From Boswellia sacra (taxonomy: Eukaryota; Streptophyta; Magnoliopsida; Sapindales; Burseraceae): a stretch of DNA of 64,000 nucleotides. Location of the stretch: NCBI GenBank assembly GCA_013180625.2, contig SNVD02011145.1:124001-188000 (forward strand), read 5' to 3'. The notes beneath the pieces are model-generated. The model was not told the origin of the DNA, did no database searches, and was given only the letters and a program-made list of their open reading frames with translations. Shown in pieces: positions 33,670 through 45,600 of the stretch; position 1 is the stretch's first letter; every line of letters begins with the position of its first letter. A program made the translations under genes and the position numbers.

Positions 33670-36587
33670 CATATAACGTCCTCTCGCTCCCAAGTAGCGT
33701 CTTCCTTCGAGTGATTTCGCCATCATACCTTAACCAATGGAATAGTCTTGGCACGAAGTACTTGTTGTTTTCATTCTATAATCTTAAATGCTCCTTCTTC
33801 AAAAGTCAAGTCTTCTTTTTAATTGAATTTGCTGCTCTTGAAGGATATGTCTTGGATCATACACGTACTTACGGAGCATAGAGATGTGAAACACATTATG
33901 TATCTTTGACAACTCTGGAGGCAAAGCTAATCGGTAAGCAACTGTATCCACACGCTCAACAATCTCATAAGGCCCAATGTAACGTGGACTTAGTTTCCCA
34001 CGTTTACCAAAACGAAGCACACCCTTCCAAGGAGATATCTTCAAGAACGCTTCATCTCCTACCTGAAATTCTAGATCTCTTTTACGCTTATCAACATAAC
34101 TCTTCTGTCGATCTTGTGCTGCCTTCATCTTGTTTCTAATAATAACTATCTTTTCATACGTATCCTGTACAAGTTTTGATCCCAACAATCTCCTCTCACC
34201 CACTTCATCCCAACATATTGGTGTTCTACATTTCCTCGCATATGGAGCCTCATAAGGTGCCATTTTAATATTGGATTGGTAACTATTATTATAAGCAAAC
34301 TCCATTAGAGGCAAATAAACATCCCAATTGCCCTTAAACTCCAATACACAAGCTCTAAGCATGTCTTCAAGAGTTTGAATGGTACGCTCAGATTGACCAT
34401 CTGTTTGTGGGTGAAAAGCTGTGCTAAAATTCAATTTTGTGCCTAAAGCTTTTTGCAAGCTAGGCCAAAATATGAAAGTGAAACGTGGATCTCTATCTGA
34501 TATTATTGAAACAGGTGCACCATGAAGACGTACTATCTCTGCTACATAAATACTAGCTAGCCTATTCAATGAATAAGTAGCCCTGACAGGTAAAAATTAT
34601 GCAGATTTTGTAAGGCGGTCTACCACCACCCAAGTACCATCATGACCAGCCATAGTACGTGGAAGTCCTACCACAAAATTCATAGTAATGTGTTCCCATT
34701 TCCACTCAGGGATAGGAAGTGGTTGAGAGAGTCCTGCAGATTTCTGGTGCTTAACCTTGATTTATTGGAAAACTAAACACCGAGACACAAATTATGCAAT
34801 TTCTCGCTTCATACCTTGCCACTAATAATGTTCTTTCAAATTGCGATACATCTTAGTACTTCCTGGATGCATTACGTAGGCTGGAAAGTGAGCTTCCTCC
34901 ATAATCTCTTTCTTTAATTCTTCAATTTTGGGCACACAAAGTCTATTTCCCATAACTAATGCTCCATCATCTCTAACCACAAGGTCTGATCATAAGCCTT
35001 TCTTCACCTTTTCTATCAGTTTCATTAATTGAGGATCTTGTACTTGTGCATCTCTAACTTTATCAATTAAAGTAGGTCTAACATGAAAATTGGCTAGTAG
35101 CACACTTGAGTCATTTACTGTTAACTTAATTTTCAAAGTCCTCAATTCAATCAATAAAGGCAGATATGTCACCTTCAAATAAGCTATAGAGCTCGAGGAT
35201 TTTTCGGCTGAGTGCATCTGCCACCATATTTGCTTTACCTAGGTGATAGTCAATTGTGCAGTCATAATTCTTGATAAGCTCAATCCACCTCCTCTGCCTA
35301 AGATTCAATTCTTTTTGAGTGAACAGATACTTAAGGCTCTTGTAATCTGTGTAAATTTGACATGTTGCCCCATACAAGTAATGTCGCCAAGTCTTGAGTG
35401 CAAATACAATTGCTGCCAACTCTAAGTCATGGGTGGGATAATTTTGATCATGCTTCTTTAGTTGTCTTGAAGCATAAGCTATCACCTTCCCGTATTGCAT
35501 CAAAACACAACCTAACCCCAGTCTAGAGGCATCACTATAAATCACAAACCCCTCATTACCAGATGGAAGAGTAAGTATGGGTGCAGAAGTTAGTCGTGTT
35601 TTGAGCTCTTGAAAACACCGCTCATAATCATCAGTCCACTCCAACTTCACTTCCTTACGAGTCAACCGTGTTAATGGGACAACAATTTTAGAAAAATCCT
35701 CAATGAATCTCCTATAATAACCTGCCAAGCCAAGGAAACTTCTGACTTCTGTTACACTAGTGGGTCTCCCCCATTTAACAATAGCTTCCACCTTCTGAGG
35801 ATCTACATATACCCCTTACCCCTTCAGCTGATATCACATGTCCCAAAAACACAACTTTGTCCATCCAAAATTGACACTTGCTGAATTTGGCATAAAGTTG
35901 TTTCTCCCTCAAGGTCTGCAAAACTATCTTCAAATGTTTTGCATGCTTCTTTTTGTCTCGAGAATACACCAATATGTCGTCAATAAACACGATAACAAAG
36001 CGATTCAAATAAGGATGAAATACCCGGTTCATGAGGTCCATAAAAGCTGCTGGGGCATTAGTCAACCTAAATGGCATTACAAGAAATTCATAGTGCCCAT
36101 AACAAGTTCTGAAAGCAGTCTTAGGTACATCGGCCTTCCTAATCTTGAGTTGATGGTAACCTGAGTGTAAATCTATCTTAGAGAAAACCTTTGCACCTTG
36201 CAACTGATCAAATAAATCATCAATACGAGGGAGAGGATACTTATTGCAGATTGTCACCTTGTTCAACTGTCGGTAATCTATGCATAACCGCATCATTCCA
36301 TCCTTCTTTCTAACAAACAAGACCGGTGCTCCCCATGGTGAAACACTAGGTCTAATAAACCGCTTATCAACCAACTCTTGCAATTGAACTTTCAACTCCT
36401 TTAACTCTGCTGGAGCCATACTGTATGGTGCCATGGAAATAGGAGTGGTGCCCGGAGCTAAGTCGATTGTGAATTCAACCTCCCTATCTGGCGGTAAACT
36501 AGGTAAATCTTCTAGAAACACATCCGAGAAATCTTGTACGGTAGGAATATCTTCTATCTTTGCTTCACCTATTGAAGTGTCAATCAC
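33670..36587 (-). pseudogene. pol: Chromovirus pol: reverse transcriptase, RNase H, integrase, chromodomain relic
   Basis: 36,587-35,820 is the reverse transcriptase, with [20 protein letters not shown], then the catalytic [10 protein letters not shown] frameshift near 35,810 leads to RNase H (35,791-35,150), with [32 protein letters not shown] and ADALSR; another frameshift lies near 35,190. The integrase follows: the HPGSTKMYRNL zinc region has stops and a Cys changed to Phe. The core reads [12 protein letters not shown], where Asp is usual, then SIISDRDPRFT and TDGQSERTIQTLEDM. The C-terminal part reads GPYEIVERVDTVAYRLALP. At about 33,760-33,670 another frame reads WRNHSKEDATWERED, a chromodomain tail, which marks the chromovirus branch. 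The polyprotein would copy and insert the element. This copy is inactive. Confidence 0.93.
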
Positions 36588-36761
36588 ATGAGCTAGGTAG
36601 GCTGAACACCCCTTTTCAAATAATCGTTTAGCTTTAAGGGCAGATATTATACAAGTAGACAGGATTCATCGATCTCCACAGAAAATAAATTTAGGTGTTT
36701 CAGGTTTTCTAAACACCACCTTCTTCTTGAAGCAATCTACAGATGCATGGTGGGTTGCAAG

Positions 36762-37040
36762 CTAATCCATTCCCAATATCACATCGAAGTGTCGGATATC
36801 TAAAGGAATTAAGTTTGCTAACAAATCATGATTACCCACTTTCACAATGCATACCTTAAGAACATTTCCTACTAAGATGGAATCCCCAATAGGTGTGGCT
36901 ACTGCTAAAGTACACTCCAACGGTTTCAAATCTCTATCAGCATGCATAGCAAACATACATGAAACAAAGGAATCTGTAGATCCTGGATCAATCAAAATAC
37001 GGGCCTCACGACCAAAGATAGTCAATGTACCAGTAACCAC
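36762..37040 (-). pseudogene. Chromovirus aspartic protease domain
   Basis: Reads VTGTLTIFGREARILIDPGS, then TDSFVS and a distal HFDVILGMD. The usual catalytic DSG is DPG here. It lies between the gag zinc knuckle and reverse transcriptase, as expected. Flanking stops isolate it from both. Confidence 0.85.
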
Positions 37041-37668
37041 CTCTGGTTTGGCCTGTGCCTGCTACTCAGTCATGGCAAAGACTCGTGCCTGACGAACTGG
37101 AGGACTACCCTTGTTGATTGTTACTATTTCTTGAGGTATTAGTCTGGTTTCTACCTGAAGAAGTAGATGTCCCTGTTTGAAGCCTTCTAGGTCCTCTATC
37201 TTTCTCAAACAAAGCTACTACCTTAAGTTAAAGCAGGACAAAATTTCTTGATATGCCACTTCTGACCACAATGATAATACCCAGGTCTACCAAATCGACA
37301 CTCTCCCTCATGAAGCTTGCCACAAGTCTCACATAATGGGTATGGAGCGATTCTAGATTGGTCATCATGTTGTCTGTTTCCCTTCCTACCAACCCGCTGA
37401 TATCTAGAATTACTTCCCACAGATTATTGCATAGCTCCCTGTCCAAAACTCTGTTTTTGCCCCTCTGGTGAACCCTGTCTCTGAGTACTCTTATAACTAT
37501 CAGAATAAGCTGAATAACTGCCCCCTCTCTTGCTTGGTCGGTGGCTACTATTATCAACTGGTCAACTCTGATGACGTTTATGGCTTGAATCAACTTGGTT
37601 AGCATCCCCTAAATTTCTCTCAATTTTCATAGCAGCTTGGACTAACTTACAAAGTCACTATAATTGTT

Positions 37669-38522
37669 TAGGGGTGGTAATTCGTGTTCGCAGGTCGTGT
37701 TCATGTCGTGTCGAGCTGTGATACGATAAAGATTAACCCAATACGAATACAACCTGTTTATTATTCGTGTCACTAAGTCTCAACACGAACACAACATAAT
37801 TATTAAACAAATAACACGACACGACACGCTAACACGACTAATAAACGGGTTGCGTTACTTTGATTTTTATCGATTAGGTTTCCTTCCCGTTTCCAATTTT
37901 CAGTGAATTAGAATTAGGTTTCAATTTTAGGCAAATTGAAAAAATGGACACAATTAGGTGTCGAGTCGTGTCGAGTCTTGTCAGATGCACAACCGACACT
38001 CGATATCAGTTTATTTTCGAAGACATCGAGTATCGGATTGGAAACCAACACTCGATATGCCTTGTGTCGAGTGTCGGATTATGTCAAATTCATAATCTGA
38101 CACTCGGTATGTCTTGTGTCAAGTGTCAGATTATGTCGGATTCATAATTCGACGCTCGAATAATCCGACATCCGACAAAGTCGTATAGTCGGTTGGAGGT
38201 ATCCGACAGGAGTTTTATCGATTTATGTTGTCGAGCTCGAGCGAGACTGTTGAGTTGTGTCGGCTTTTGTTGTCCAGCTCTTTCGAGCGAGTCGAGTTTT
38301 GTTGAGTTGCGTTGAGTGTTTTGGCAGGTTGCTTATTTTTGTATTTTTTTTGTCGTGTCATAATCGTGTTCGTGTGTCGAAGACTCTCAACTTGAACACG
38401 ACATAATTATTAAACGGGTTGGCATCTTCGACACGAATACGAATAAGCCAAAATCTAAACCCGCTTAAACCTGTGTCGTGTCAAGTCGTGTTCGCGTGTC
38501 GTGTCGAAAATTACCACCCCTA
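37669..38522. mobile_element. Non-autonomous hAT element nested in chromovirus gag
   Basis: The 8-bp TSD TAATTGTT (37,661-37,668 and 38,523-38,530) is perfect. The ends TAGGGGTGGTAATTCGTGTT and the reverse complement of the right end (TAGGGGTGGTAATTTTCGAC) form the TIR. Subterminal parts are rich in ACGACACGAACACG words, common in plant hAT elements. There is no transposase. The central 37,880-38,345 is different material, related to the MULE subterminal array at 17,930-18,465. Confidence 0.93.
37880..38345 (+). repeat. MULE-related CGACACTCGA segment inside the hAT
   Basis: Contains CCGACACTCGATATC, TGTCGAGTGTCGGATTATGT, ATAATCTGACACTCGG, CATCCGACAAAGTCGTATAG and GTTTTGGCAGGTTGCTTATT. The MULE has CCGACACTCGATG, GTCGAGTGTCGGATAAA, TGAATCTGACACTCGACG, CATCCGACATAGTCATATAG and GTTTTGGTAGATTACTTGTT in the same order at 17,930-18,465. 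Confidence 0.75.
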
Positions 38523-39327
38523 TAATTGTTAGCAGCAAGTATAACTCTGATTTCTCTACGTAATCCTAATTCAAACTTTTTACACCTTTCCTCCTCATCA
38601 ACCATAATAGAAGGAGCAAACCTGGAGAGCTCTAGAAATTTCTTCTCATACTCCTCCACTGATCTGGACCCTTGAACCAACCTCTAGAACTCATTATGCT
38701 TGATATCTTTGTACATAGCAGGGAAATAGTGATCAAAGAACTCCTTTCTGAACATAGCCCAAGTAATAACTTCATGTAACGAATAGCGGTGCTGAACTGA
38801 CTCCCGCCAGTGGTATGCTCCACCTCCAATAAAAATATAGCAAAAAGCAACTTCTGCTCATCAATACACCCCATAACTCCAAAGATACGCTCTAACTTGC
38901 TTAACCAAGCTTCTGCACCAGGAGAATCAACATTACCATCAAAGCTTTGACCAACCAACATCCTAACCTGCTCAATAGTGTTCTTTTCACTTACACGCCC
39001 TTGATTTTGAGTAACAGTAGTAACAAGTTGGGCAAGTGCATCTACTGAGTGTATAATGATAGGAGGATCACGGTGGTTCCTATTCTCATTCCCTCTCGTA
39101 TTTGACTATTCTTCATCTCCACGGTTATGTTCATTTTCCCCCTCACCTTCAGGTGGTAGTAGTGGTGTTGGAGAATTTGCAATTTGGTTCAGTCCGCCCC
39201 TGACTCTATTGCAAGGCCTGCCTGTATGTTGGCTCATGATGATGCCTACAAAATATAACGCTTCTTTTATCATTACAAAACCATGTATATGCAAACATGA
39301 GAGAGTTAACAAAATCTTAAAAATCAT

Positions 39328-39339
39328 GCTCTGATACCA
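39328..39339 (-). other. Primer binding site of the chromovirus (tRNA-iMet)
   Basis: The minus strand reads TGGTATCAGAGC, the complement of the plant initiator-Met tRNA 3' end. It lies three bases inside the 5' LTR. Confidence 0.9.
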
Positions 39340-39342
39340 AGT

Positions 39343-41495
39343 TGACATGACCCGCCCCTAGCTAATACGAGCGAATCGTGTCTAAAACTGTTGTAAGAAA
39401 CTTTAACTTTTTAAAATATGCTACTTTAAGAAAATTTGGCAGAGTCCCCCCTGTATTTTAGACTAATCCCCCTGCCAAGTATACAAAACTCAACACTTCC
39501 AAAATATTTACATAACTACTAACTTCCTTTTTGGGACCTTGAGTCCTCTATTAAATTAAGGGTATCCCCAAAAAAGTCATTAAGATAAAATATGGCCTCC
39601 GGCCTCAAATATAATTAATTTACAATTCAAAAAGTTTACAATTAGCATTTTAATATAAGTTTCCTCGAAAACTCATGCATGATGAGTAGGCAAAAGTTTT
39701 TAAAGGAAACTGAAACAAAATCCTTGATGTATGTACAGTATCAAAAAATACACATATGCTAAAAAGTCATATACAAAAGTGAAACAACATATCAAAAAGA
39801 AGGCTCTCAGAGCATCATCAAGTAGCCAACCTCAAGCAGTTACTAGTGTTCTGACTGAACACTGCAATCTCCTTTAGAAAAAATGGGTTTTAAAAAAAAA
39901 GTGTGAGTATAACCTGAGTGAGTGGGATAAAGTTATTAAAATAGATAAAAAATTTGCATAAGATAAAATAATATATCATAACAATTAATTAATTAAAATT
40001 CTGCTTTACTGACATTGATTAGAAAACTACTTAGAAAAGATAAAAAAACGAGGAAGCAAATCTTTAAATAATTTATATGCCTTTCACATAATCAAAATTT
40101 TAATATAAAAATATTCTAAGGCATTTCCACTTGCATTCAAAATTGAATATAATAAATGTATTAAGGCTCTAAATCTCATAAAACTTATTTCACATTTTAA
40201 TTTTCTAAATCATTATAGTTTCACTAATCAAGTACCCAAACTAATCTGACTGATTATGACCTAACGGGGCTAGGATTGCTCAGGCAAAGATATCACTATA
40301 CTAATCCTACACATGCGCAGAGCTACCCCCAAAGGGCTAAACGTCCAGATCACACGGCTCAAAGCCTCTATGTGTGCCTGAACGGGTTTCAAAGACCTCT
40401 ATAATTCTACTATCTGAATGAATTGGGTATTAACTTGGTAAAACATAAAAAAGTCAATTCTTTACTTAGAGTTGTATCATTATTTTAAAGATAATTTAGG
40501 AAATTCACTTTACTTTTAAATCTCTAAAATATTAAACAATTCTTTCTAATAAACCAAATAGATAAAATTTGGTAAACTATAAAATATATTTCGTGCAAGA
40601 ATAAAGGAATATAGATTTAATAAACGTAATAAAGCTTTGTTACCATGTATAGGAATAAGAAATTTATAATTTATAGTTCAATTATTGGTAAAATGTATTT
40701 TTCCCACTCACTATCTCGCGGATCAACTTTTGTGGCAACCCTTTCCTCGATCGGATTCAGATTCGGACTTGAAACCGCAGTCTCACCTAAGGGAAAAGCG
40801 AGGTAAAACTTTTTAATAGCACCAAACCACATAATTAGACAAAAACCCCTAGCTTCCCACTTGCAGGAAACTTGGTAAATTAACACAAAAATTGAAAATC
40901 CATCATTTGGTCCTTCCAAGAGTTAAAAGTGGCTAGAAACTTCACTAATTTTCCATACCAATACAAATTTAAGGAATATTTATAAAAATATAAATTAGGA
41001 AAATTTGGGTAAATGGGTTTATTCTAAATTACACCAATAACATACTAATTCTCTTAATTGAATAAGAAAGTATCTAATTTTTATCAAAATACAAGAAATT
41101 AAAGCCTAAATAAGCATAGAAATCTCCTTTCTCTCTCTAATTTCTCTCTCTACAACTTCTCCAATTATCAAAAAACATCCTCCTAATATTTATCTAGAGG
41201 TAGAATTCAAGTTATATAGTCTAATTAAACTAGGAGATGAAGGAATTACCTCAAAAAAACTCCAAATTCTTTAGAAAAATAAAAAAGCCCCCTCTTGCCT
41301 TTCTTTCCCCTCTCACGTCTCCCCCTCTCTGCCTTCTCTTTTAATTTTTTTCTCTCTATTTATTCTAATTTCCTATCTAATATAAATGCAAAAATATGAA
41401 AGGATGGGCTGGGTTGAAATAAAACATTGGGTTGGGTTACTAAATAAAATAAAATGGGCTAGGCTTCCATTAGAGAAAAGTTAGTGGGCTTTACA
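39343..41495 (-). repeat. 5' LTR of the chromovirus
   Basis: 2,153 bp, beginning TGACATGACCCGCCCC on plus and ending GGGCTTTACA. It is nearly the same as 31,447-33,597. Confidence 0.95.
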
Positions 41496-41760
41496 CTCCA
41501 ATCCTTATGTCCTTAAATTTTTATTTTTATTACTTAATTTTTATCCTTATTTCTCAATGTGTTTCAGATGCGCAAGATGCACTAAGTCTATCTCAGTAGG
41601 TTTGTCCCTGATCTTCCAACTTGCTTGAAATAGTTTCCTCATCTACATTTTTTTAAACATTAGTTAAATTGTGGTTGAATGTGTGCAACTTTGATGTAGC
41701 GTAATTATCGTGGTTTCAACTTGTTTAGGCTAAATTTTAGCTTGTTTATTTTCTGTGTTG
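41496..41760 (+). pseudogene. AGO-like: Argonaute-related inverted repeat, plus arm, part 2
   Basis: After the gypsy TSD the arm continues through intron text to a TTTCAG acceptor (41,561-41,566) and the terminal AGO exon (TGCGCAAGATGCACTAAG, stop context CTTGAAATAG near 41,624-41,633). It then runs through 3' flank (GTGGTTGAATGTGTGCAACT). This mirrors the minus copy at 30,462-30,195. Confidence 0.8.
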
Positions 41761-41888
41761 TTTTCATGCTACATTTCGATTATATTTGGACTGCTTTGTT
41801 TTTTGGATTAATTTTTTTTAATTATTGAGTTCTAGGAATTAGTATTTTAAACGTTTTAAGGTATTTGGATTTTTTTTCCTACATACAG

Positions 41889-42012
41889 TGTTAGAAGATG
41901 CCTTCATGAAGATTACCTCCACTGACTGACAAATGCAATATAATCTTTGGTGCTGATGTAACTCATCCACAGTTAGGAGAGGATTTTAGCCCTTCAATAG
42001 GCTATAGTCATA
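41889..42012 (+). pseudogene. AGO-like: Argonaute PIWI exon fragment with the first catalytic Asp motif
   Basis: Follows a TTTTTTTTCCTACATACAG acceptor. It reads VLEDAFMK, then after a one-base shift [13 protein letters not shown] and [18 protein letters not shown], the PIWI segment that carries the first Asp of the AGO DDH triad. In a normal AGO gene this exon precedes the exons seen at 31,327-30,314, so here the order is rearranged: it lies downstream of a terminal exon copy. It ends near the SPSI/AAV exon border expected for AGO and has no following exon in the window. Confidence 0.85.
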
Positions 42013-42682
42013 CCAACTAGAAAGTCATACATGCATGTTGACGGCCTTTTGTGCTTATGCACAATCTCTTGCTAGCCAGAAATGTGTTTTCTTATCCTTT
42101 TCCATTGGATGTGCAAGTTATTAGTAGAAACACAAGAATATTATAAGGACTCAAAACAGCTAAAGATGGTTGCAACTCTACCAAATAAAATGATCAATAT
42201 GCTATTCTGGCAAAATGGTGAATTACAATACTATGTTGTGCGCTAAATCAAACACTGGGAAGCTAATATTTGAATGCATAAAGTTCAAATCAAGTTCTAT
42301 ATCAACAATTCAATTACATGTAAATACATTCTTCATACAATACAAGACATATTGGCAAAGTAACAGAATTTTATGAAAGCATTGCAGCTTCAAAAAATCA
42401 TTTTCGATCAACTTAAACATTAACTATGGTTTTTGATTCCACTAATTTGCCACTAAAAGTCTCTCAATAATACTCTTCAATGCAAGCACACTTACCTACA
42501 TCTCTTATCAATAAAGGAAGATCTTCCTTCTTTAATAGCCTTGCAAAGGTGTGGACCCAATGGTAGCTTCCCTGGGAATGGTACAACCATCTCTGCACAT
42601 TTTTGCAGCAGCACCACCACTAGAATCAAATTACTACTTCACTGAAAGCAATCAAATCTAGCATTTTTGGTGCTTTTTCTCT
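42013..42682. other. Region without a recognised gene
   Basis: Some of it may be AGO intron text, but no further exon is visible. It ends at the hAT target duplication. Confidence 0.45.
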
Positions 42683-42690
42683 CATACAAC

Positions 42691-45600
42691 CATAGGCGAA
42701 CCCATGTGGAGACCGGGGGGGCCTGGGGCCCCACTGAAAAAATTAAAATCTGTTATACCCTTTAAGTTTCAAAAGTTACATATATATCCCCATATAAAAA
42801 TACACATAATTTACACATTCTCCAAAATCTGTAGCCGCCTCACCAATTTAGCTTTCAACCTAACCAACTTGTCTCTACCTCTCTCCCACCTGTCCATGTT
42901 ATCATAACACACAAAAAGACAATCTTCTTCAGTTTTCCAAGTAAGTCTATGCTTTATTCTATTTAATTTTTATTATTTTATTTTATTCATAGAATTTTAT
43001 TCAATTTTTTTAGTGTTTTCTTCAAGCTTTGTACAGATTTTTCTTTCAAATCTCAATGCAATACTAATTGTTTAATGCCTATTTATTTATTTTCAATGCT
43101 TAACATTTAGCTAATTTTAGATGCATCTCATGCTATATTGCAATTTAAATAAAGAGATAATATCCAACTTGTCTACTAAAAATATTACAATGACTTAATT
43201 AAATAAAAGCAATAATTTGGACATTTCATATTAATAGATCTAGAGTCAACTTGATGATAAATCAAGTTTTCTTACTACTTTTTTTTATTAATAGTTTTTT
43301 GGCATGATACCCATCAAAACCTAGTAGTAAATTAAACTAATTATACAATATATATTTAATGTGTTTATTTTTAGTCCTTTTGAATATAAAATTTTTTTTT
43401 TGGTTAGTTATGGAGAGATATTTTAAAAGAAAATCTACTTCTGAGTTGGCATCAAGTCCAAAAAAAAGTGCTAGAAGTTCAAAGCAAAATTGTTATGATA
43501 TTAATTTACAAGATTTGCCTGCAGATCCTGGACTTAGAACTCCAATTTTAGAATATAATCCTAATGTTCGGGATCAAGTTCGAAGAGCTTATCTTCAAAA
43601 GGGTCCTTGTCAACCTCATGATCACAATTTTCCTTTTAAAAAATATGGAGAGAAGTCAAGAAGATTTAACCCAGCTTGGTTTGATGAATACACTAATTGG
43701 TTAGAATATAGTATAGCAAAAGATGCTTTATTTTGTTTATGTTGCTATCTCTTTAAACCAAATATTGGAGAGCAAGCAGGTGGTGAATCTTTTGTGAGTA
43801 AAGGGTTTTCAAATTGGAAGAAAAAAGAGAGGTTAAAAGATCATGTTGGAGGTCCTAATAGTGCTCACAATCAAACTTGGGGTATGTGTGAAGCATTGTT
43901 GAAGCAAGAGCAGCATATAGAGACAATTTTAGTGAGACAATCTGACCAAGCTCGAATTGACTATCGAACTCGTTTGGGTGCATCAATTGATTGTATCAGG
44001 TTTCTTTTAAGACAAGGGCTTCCATTTCGTGGACATGATGAATCAGAAGATTCTAACAACCGAGGAAATGTTCTTGAGCTCTTACATTGGTTGTGTGATC
44101 ATAATGAGGAAATAAGAAGAGTTGCATTACAAAATGCTCCTGAAAATTTGAAATTGATAGCACCAAAAATTCAAAAAGACATAGTAAGTGCTATTTCAAT
44201 TGAAATTACTAATGCAATTATGAAAGATATTGGGGATGCATTATTTTTAATTATTGTTGATGAGTCTCGTGATATATCTTTCAAAGAACAGATGGCCATT
44301 CTATTACGTTATGTGGATGAAAATGGCAATGTAGTTGAGCGATTTGTAGGCATCGAGCATGTTACTGATACTATAGCACCTTCACTCAAAGAAGCTATTG
44401 ACAATTTTTTTTCCAGGCACGGATTGAGTATCTCTCGATTACGAGGACAAGGTTACGACGGAGCAATTAACATGCAGGGAGAATTTAATGGTCTGAAAGC
44501 ACTTATTTTGAAAGATAATGGATCTGCTTTTTATGTGCATTACTTTGCTCATCAATTTCAATTAGCTCTTGTAGTTGTGGCAAAGAATCATACAGAAATT
44601 GCTGCTCTTTTTTTTTTTTTGGGTTTCTAGTGTTTTCAATGTTGTTGGAGCATCAGCTAAACGCCGTGATATTCTCCGCGGAAAACATGCAATGGTTATT
44701 TTTGAAGCACTTACTAATGAACAGCTTTCAACTGGGCGAGGTTTAAATCAAGAAACCAATCTCAAAAGGCCAGGTGATACACGTTGGAGCTCTCATTATA
44801 ATTCTCTAGTAAGTTTGATTTCTATGTTTTCATCTGTAGTAGATTTAATTAAGATAATAGCAGAGGATGGATCTGATGTTGATAAGAAATATGAAGCCAA
44901 GCTTTTACTGAATTTTATCCAGTCATTTGACATTATTTTTCCCTTACATTTGATGAAAACAATATTGGGAATCACAAATGATTTATCACAAGCTTTACAG
45001 AGAAAAGATCAAGATATTGTGAATGCCATAGACTTAGTTAGACTTTGTAAGGAAAGGCTGCAAGCGATGAGGGAAAATGGTTGGGATCTTTTATTGGATC
45101 AAGTTTCTTCTTTTTGTGCTGAACACCATATTGAAGTTCCTAAAATGGATGATATTTTTTGCCTCAAGGGAAATCAATACGTAAAGCTCAAACAATCACA
45201 TATATACATCATTATCGTGTTGAGATCTTTTTTTTTTGTTATAGACATGCAGCTGCAAGAACTAAATAATTGTTTTACTAAGACAAATACTGAGTTGCTT
45301 CTTTGCATGGCATGTCTAAATCCAAGTGACTTATTTTCTGCTTTTGATAAGCAAAAGCTTATACGACTTACTCAGTTTTATCCTAAAGATTTTTCAGCAG
45401 TTCAACTCAAAGTACTTGAAGATCAACTTGAAAACTTTATTGTAGATATGCGCTCTAATAGTGAGTTTTCAAAGCTGAAAGACATTTCTAGTCTTGCTCA
45501 AAAGATGGTCAAAACAAAGAAAGACAAAATTTATCCATTGGTGTATCTTCTTTTGACATTAGCACTAATTCTACCAGTTGCAACTGCCACAATTGAGAGG

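Larger units (their letters stand above)
37223..39050 (-). pseudogene. gag: Chromovirus gag, interrupted by a hAT element
   Basis: The N-terminal part (38,961-38,640) reads GAEAWLSKLERIFGVMGC, the plant gypsy gag (retrotrans_gag) start, then SVEEYEKKFLELSRFAP and RREIRVILAANNY. The reading is cut at 38,523 by the hAT and resumes after 37,668 with KLVQAAMKIERNLGDA. It ends in a zinc knuckle, YYHCGQKWHIKKFC, whose first Cys is replaced by Tyr. Gag would form the particle core and bind element RNA. A frameshift lies near 38,700 and stops near 37,560 and 37,430. Confidence 0.88.
31447..41495 (-). mobile_element. Complete-structure Ty3/gypsy chromovirus (Del/Tekay-like), 10.05 kb, coding-dead
   Basis: Two direct LTRs of about 2.15 kb enclose, on the minus strand, a tRNA-iMet primer site, gag, protease, reverse transcriptase, RNase H, integrase and a chromodomain relic, in the usual gypsy order. 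The 5-bp target duplication CTCCA is present at 31,442-31,446 and 41,496-41,500. LTRs begin TGACA(C/T)GACCCGCCCC on plus and end GGGCTTTACA. The element lies inside the plus-strand Argonaute arm and carries a nested hAT in gag. Multiple stops and frameshifts mean it cannot encode its proteins. The LTRs differ by scattered substitutions and one short indel near 40,104-40,116. Confidence 0.95.

Noticed and set aside
32776..40919. Matching minus ORFs at 32,776-33,018 and 40,671-40,919
   Set aside because: They are the same part of the two chromovirus LTRs, not a duplicated gene.
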